DNA of 5,018 bases from Anaerolineae bacterium. GTDB lineage: Bacteria > Chloroflexota > Anaerolineae > 4572-78 > NAK82. Location: NCBI GenBank assembly GCA_030598425.1, contig JAUVPY010000258.1:1-5018 (forward strand). The letters run 5' to 3'. Under the pieces are notes generated by a model. That model was not told the origin of the DNA and did no database searches. It saw nothing but the letters and a program-made list of their open reading frames with translations. How positions within the stretch are numbered: position 1 is the first letter of the stretch; each line of letters opens with the position of its first letter. Both the position numbers and the translations under genes were made by a program. Positions 4,291 to 5,018 of this stretch are shown piece by piece.

Positions 4291-5018
4291 TCAGATACGA
4301 CGATTCCAATCGTCGCTGGCATATTGTTCGCGGCGCAATCGCTCGACCAGGATACGCTCATCCTGAGTGAGATCGCTCGGATCCAGCCGCAGGACTAACG
4401 CGCTGGCAAAGCCCTGAGCCAGTGCATCTGCGGCCTCGTGGAATGACACCTCTCGTCCCAGCGCCTGTTCCAGCGTACAGGCCCGGGCCAGCAGCCAATC
4501 CCCCCAGTCAACTGAGACGCTTCTCCCATCGGAGCCGGGCTCGGTCACCCGCAGACAGGTGAAAATTCGCACGAGGTCGCCCGTGAGCGGCAAGGTGCCG
4601 TGCTGTAACACCATCTTCCGGCGCCGCACCTGCGCGCTGCCGATCAGTTTTTTTCCTCCCACCGTGATCTCGTAGTTCGAGGGTGTGTCGAAACAGACCC
4701 CACCCTTCTGCGAGTTGCGGACTTTCTCGCTTTGGGCTTGGAAGACATCAGCGCCCAGCGCACGAAGCCCGGACAGCAGGCCAGTGCTCAGCCGACGATA
4801 GGACTCCAAGATGCCCCCCTCCACTCGGGGCTCACCAACTGGGGCGATGACGCTGTAGGTCAACTCGTCGGTGTGCAAGATGGCCCTGCCTCCGGTCGGA
4901 CGCCGCACCCAGGAGTAACCTAGCCGGGCGCACGCGGCCTCGTCGACCTCCTCGTAGTGCTGGTTGTATCCCAATGACAAACAGGGTGGGGCCCATTGAT
5001 AGAAGCGCAACGTGGGAC
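4291..5018 (-). CDS. lipM: Lipoate/octanoate protein transferase, LipM-like (N-terminus outside window)
   Basis: The C-terminal 241 residues of a BPL/LplA/LipB-fold acyltransferase. The frame continues past the right edge: before LRFYQWAPPCLSLGYNQ it still reads P-T, and family members carry about 35-40 more residues (NMALDE region), so the TTG at 5010 is not a start. Counting from that Leu, RRPTGGRAILHTDELTYSV (36-54) is the substrate-binding loop, in its LipM/LipL form (GGRA, rather than GGGA as in LplA). Cys106 in VCFDTPSNYE matches the catalytic Cys of Bacillus LipM, and GGKKLIGSAQVRR (118-130) supplies the conserved lysine. The C-terminus REQYASDDWN is typical. The Cys indicates transfer of octanoyl from acyl-carrier protein to lipoyl domains such as GcvH, the first step of lipoate assembly, rather than ATP-dependent ligation; LipL amidotransferase is the main alternative. 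It is the first visible gene of the pair with DUF503. Confidence 0.85.
   Translation of the reverse strand, partial: PTLRFYQWAPPCLSLGYNQHYEEVDEAACARLGYSWVRRPTGGRAILHTDELTYSVIAPVGEPRVEGGILESYRRLSTGLLSGLRALGADVFQAQSEKVRNSQKGGVCFDTPSNYEITVGGKKLIGSAQVRRRKMVLQHGTLPLTGDLVRIFTCLRVTEPGSDGRSVSVDWGDWLLARACTLEQALGREVSFHEAADALAQGFASALVLRLDPSDLTQDERILVERLRREQYASDDWNRRI

Noticed and set aside
4284..4361. N-terminal extension of the DUF503 protein to 4361
   Set aside because: These 26 codons overlap the end of the lipM-like gene and are not part of the family, whose members start MxIGxxxLELHLPG as at 4283.
1..5018. CRISPR array, transposase, integrase or phage genes
   Set aside because: No regularly spaced repeats and no such protein motifs were seen on either strand; the only repeat family is the two-copy intergenic element.

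Overview
The window most resembles a GC-moderate bacterial chromosome, and a member of the Chloroflexota (green non-sulfur group) is my best guess. This rests on gene style only: a large multi-TM/GAF histidine kinase, a LipM-type octanoyltransferase paired with a DUF503 gene, and small thioredoxin and FmdB-type genes. No rRNA or marker gene is present to confirm it.

Layout. Positions 1-871 (+) hold a compact redox cluster: the C-terminal two thirds of a thioredoxin cut by the window edge, then (ATGA overlap) a membrane-anchored thioredoxin-fold protein, then a small FmdB-type zinc-ribbon protein. The anchored thioredoxin is the most notable gene. Its frame is interrupted only by a UGA at the place of the first active-site cysteine, giving U-S-S-C instead of C-x-x-C. 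A hairpin of the size and position expected of a bacterial SECIS element begins 19 nt after that UGA. I read 216-638 as one selenoprotein gene, not as a pseudogene plus a short ORF.

Positions 1050-1325 (+) encode a CsoR/RcnR-family regulator with two conserved cysteines but tyrosine in place of the metal-binding histidine, a pattern closer to persulfide-sensing CstR than to copper-sensing CsoR. Positions 1326-1640 contain no gene but at least four successive hairpins, including a clear bidirectional terminator, between convergent genes.

Positions 1641-3863 (-) encode a 740-residue membrane histidine kinase (8-9 TM segments, GAF, HisKA, HATPase) with no response regulator in view. Positions 3864-3998 are intergenic and carry a 44-nt near-perfect hairpin and the second copy of a dispersed repeat whose first copy lies before the csoR-like gene. 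Positions 3999-5018 (-) encode a DUF503 protein and, 7 nt upstream of it, a lipoate/octanoate transferase running off the right edge.

Functionally, the left part looks like a thiol/selenol redox module (soluble thioredoxin plus membrane-tethered seleno-thioredoxin) followed by a thiol-based regulator. The right part joins lipoyl cofactor assembly with a separate sensory kinase. Links between these blocks are inference from proximity.
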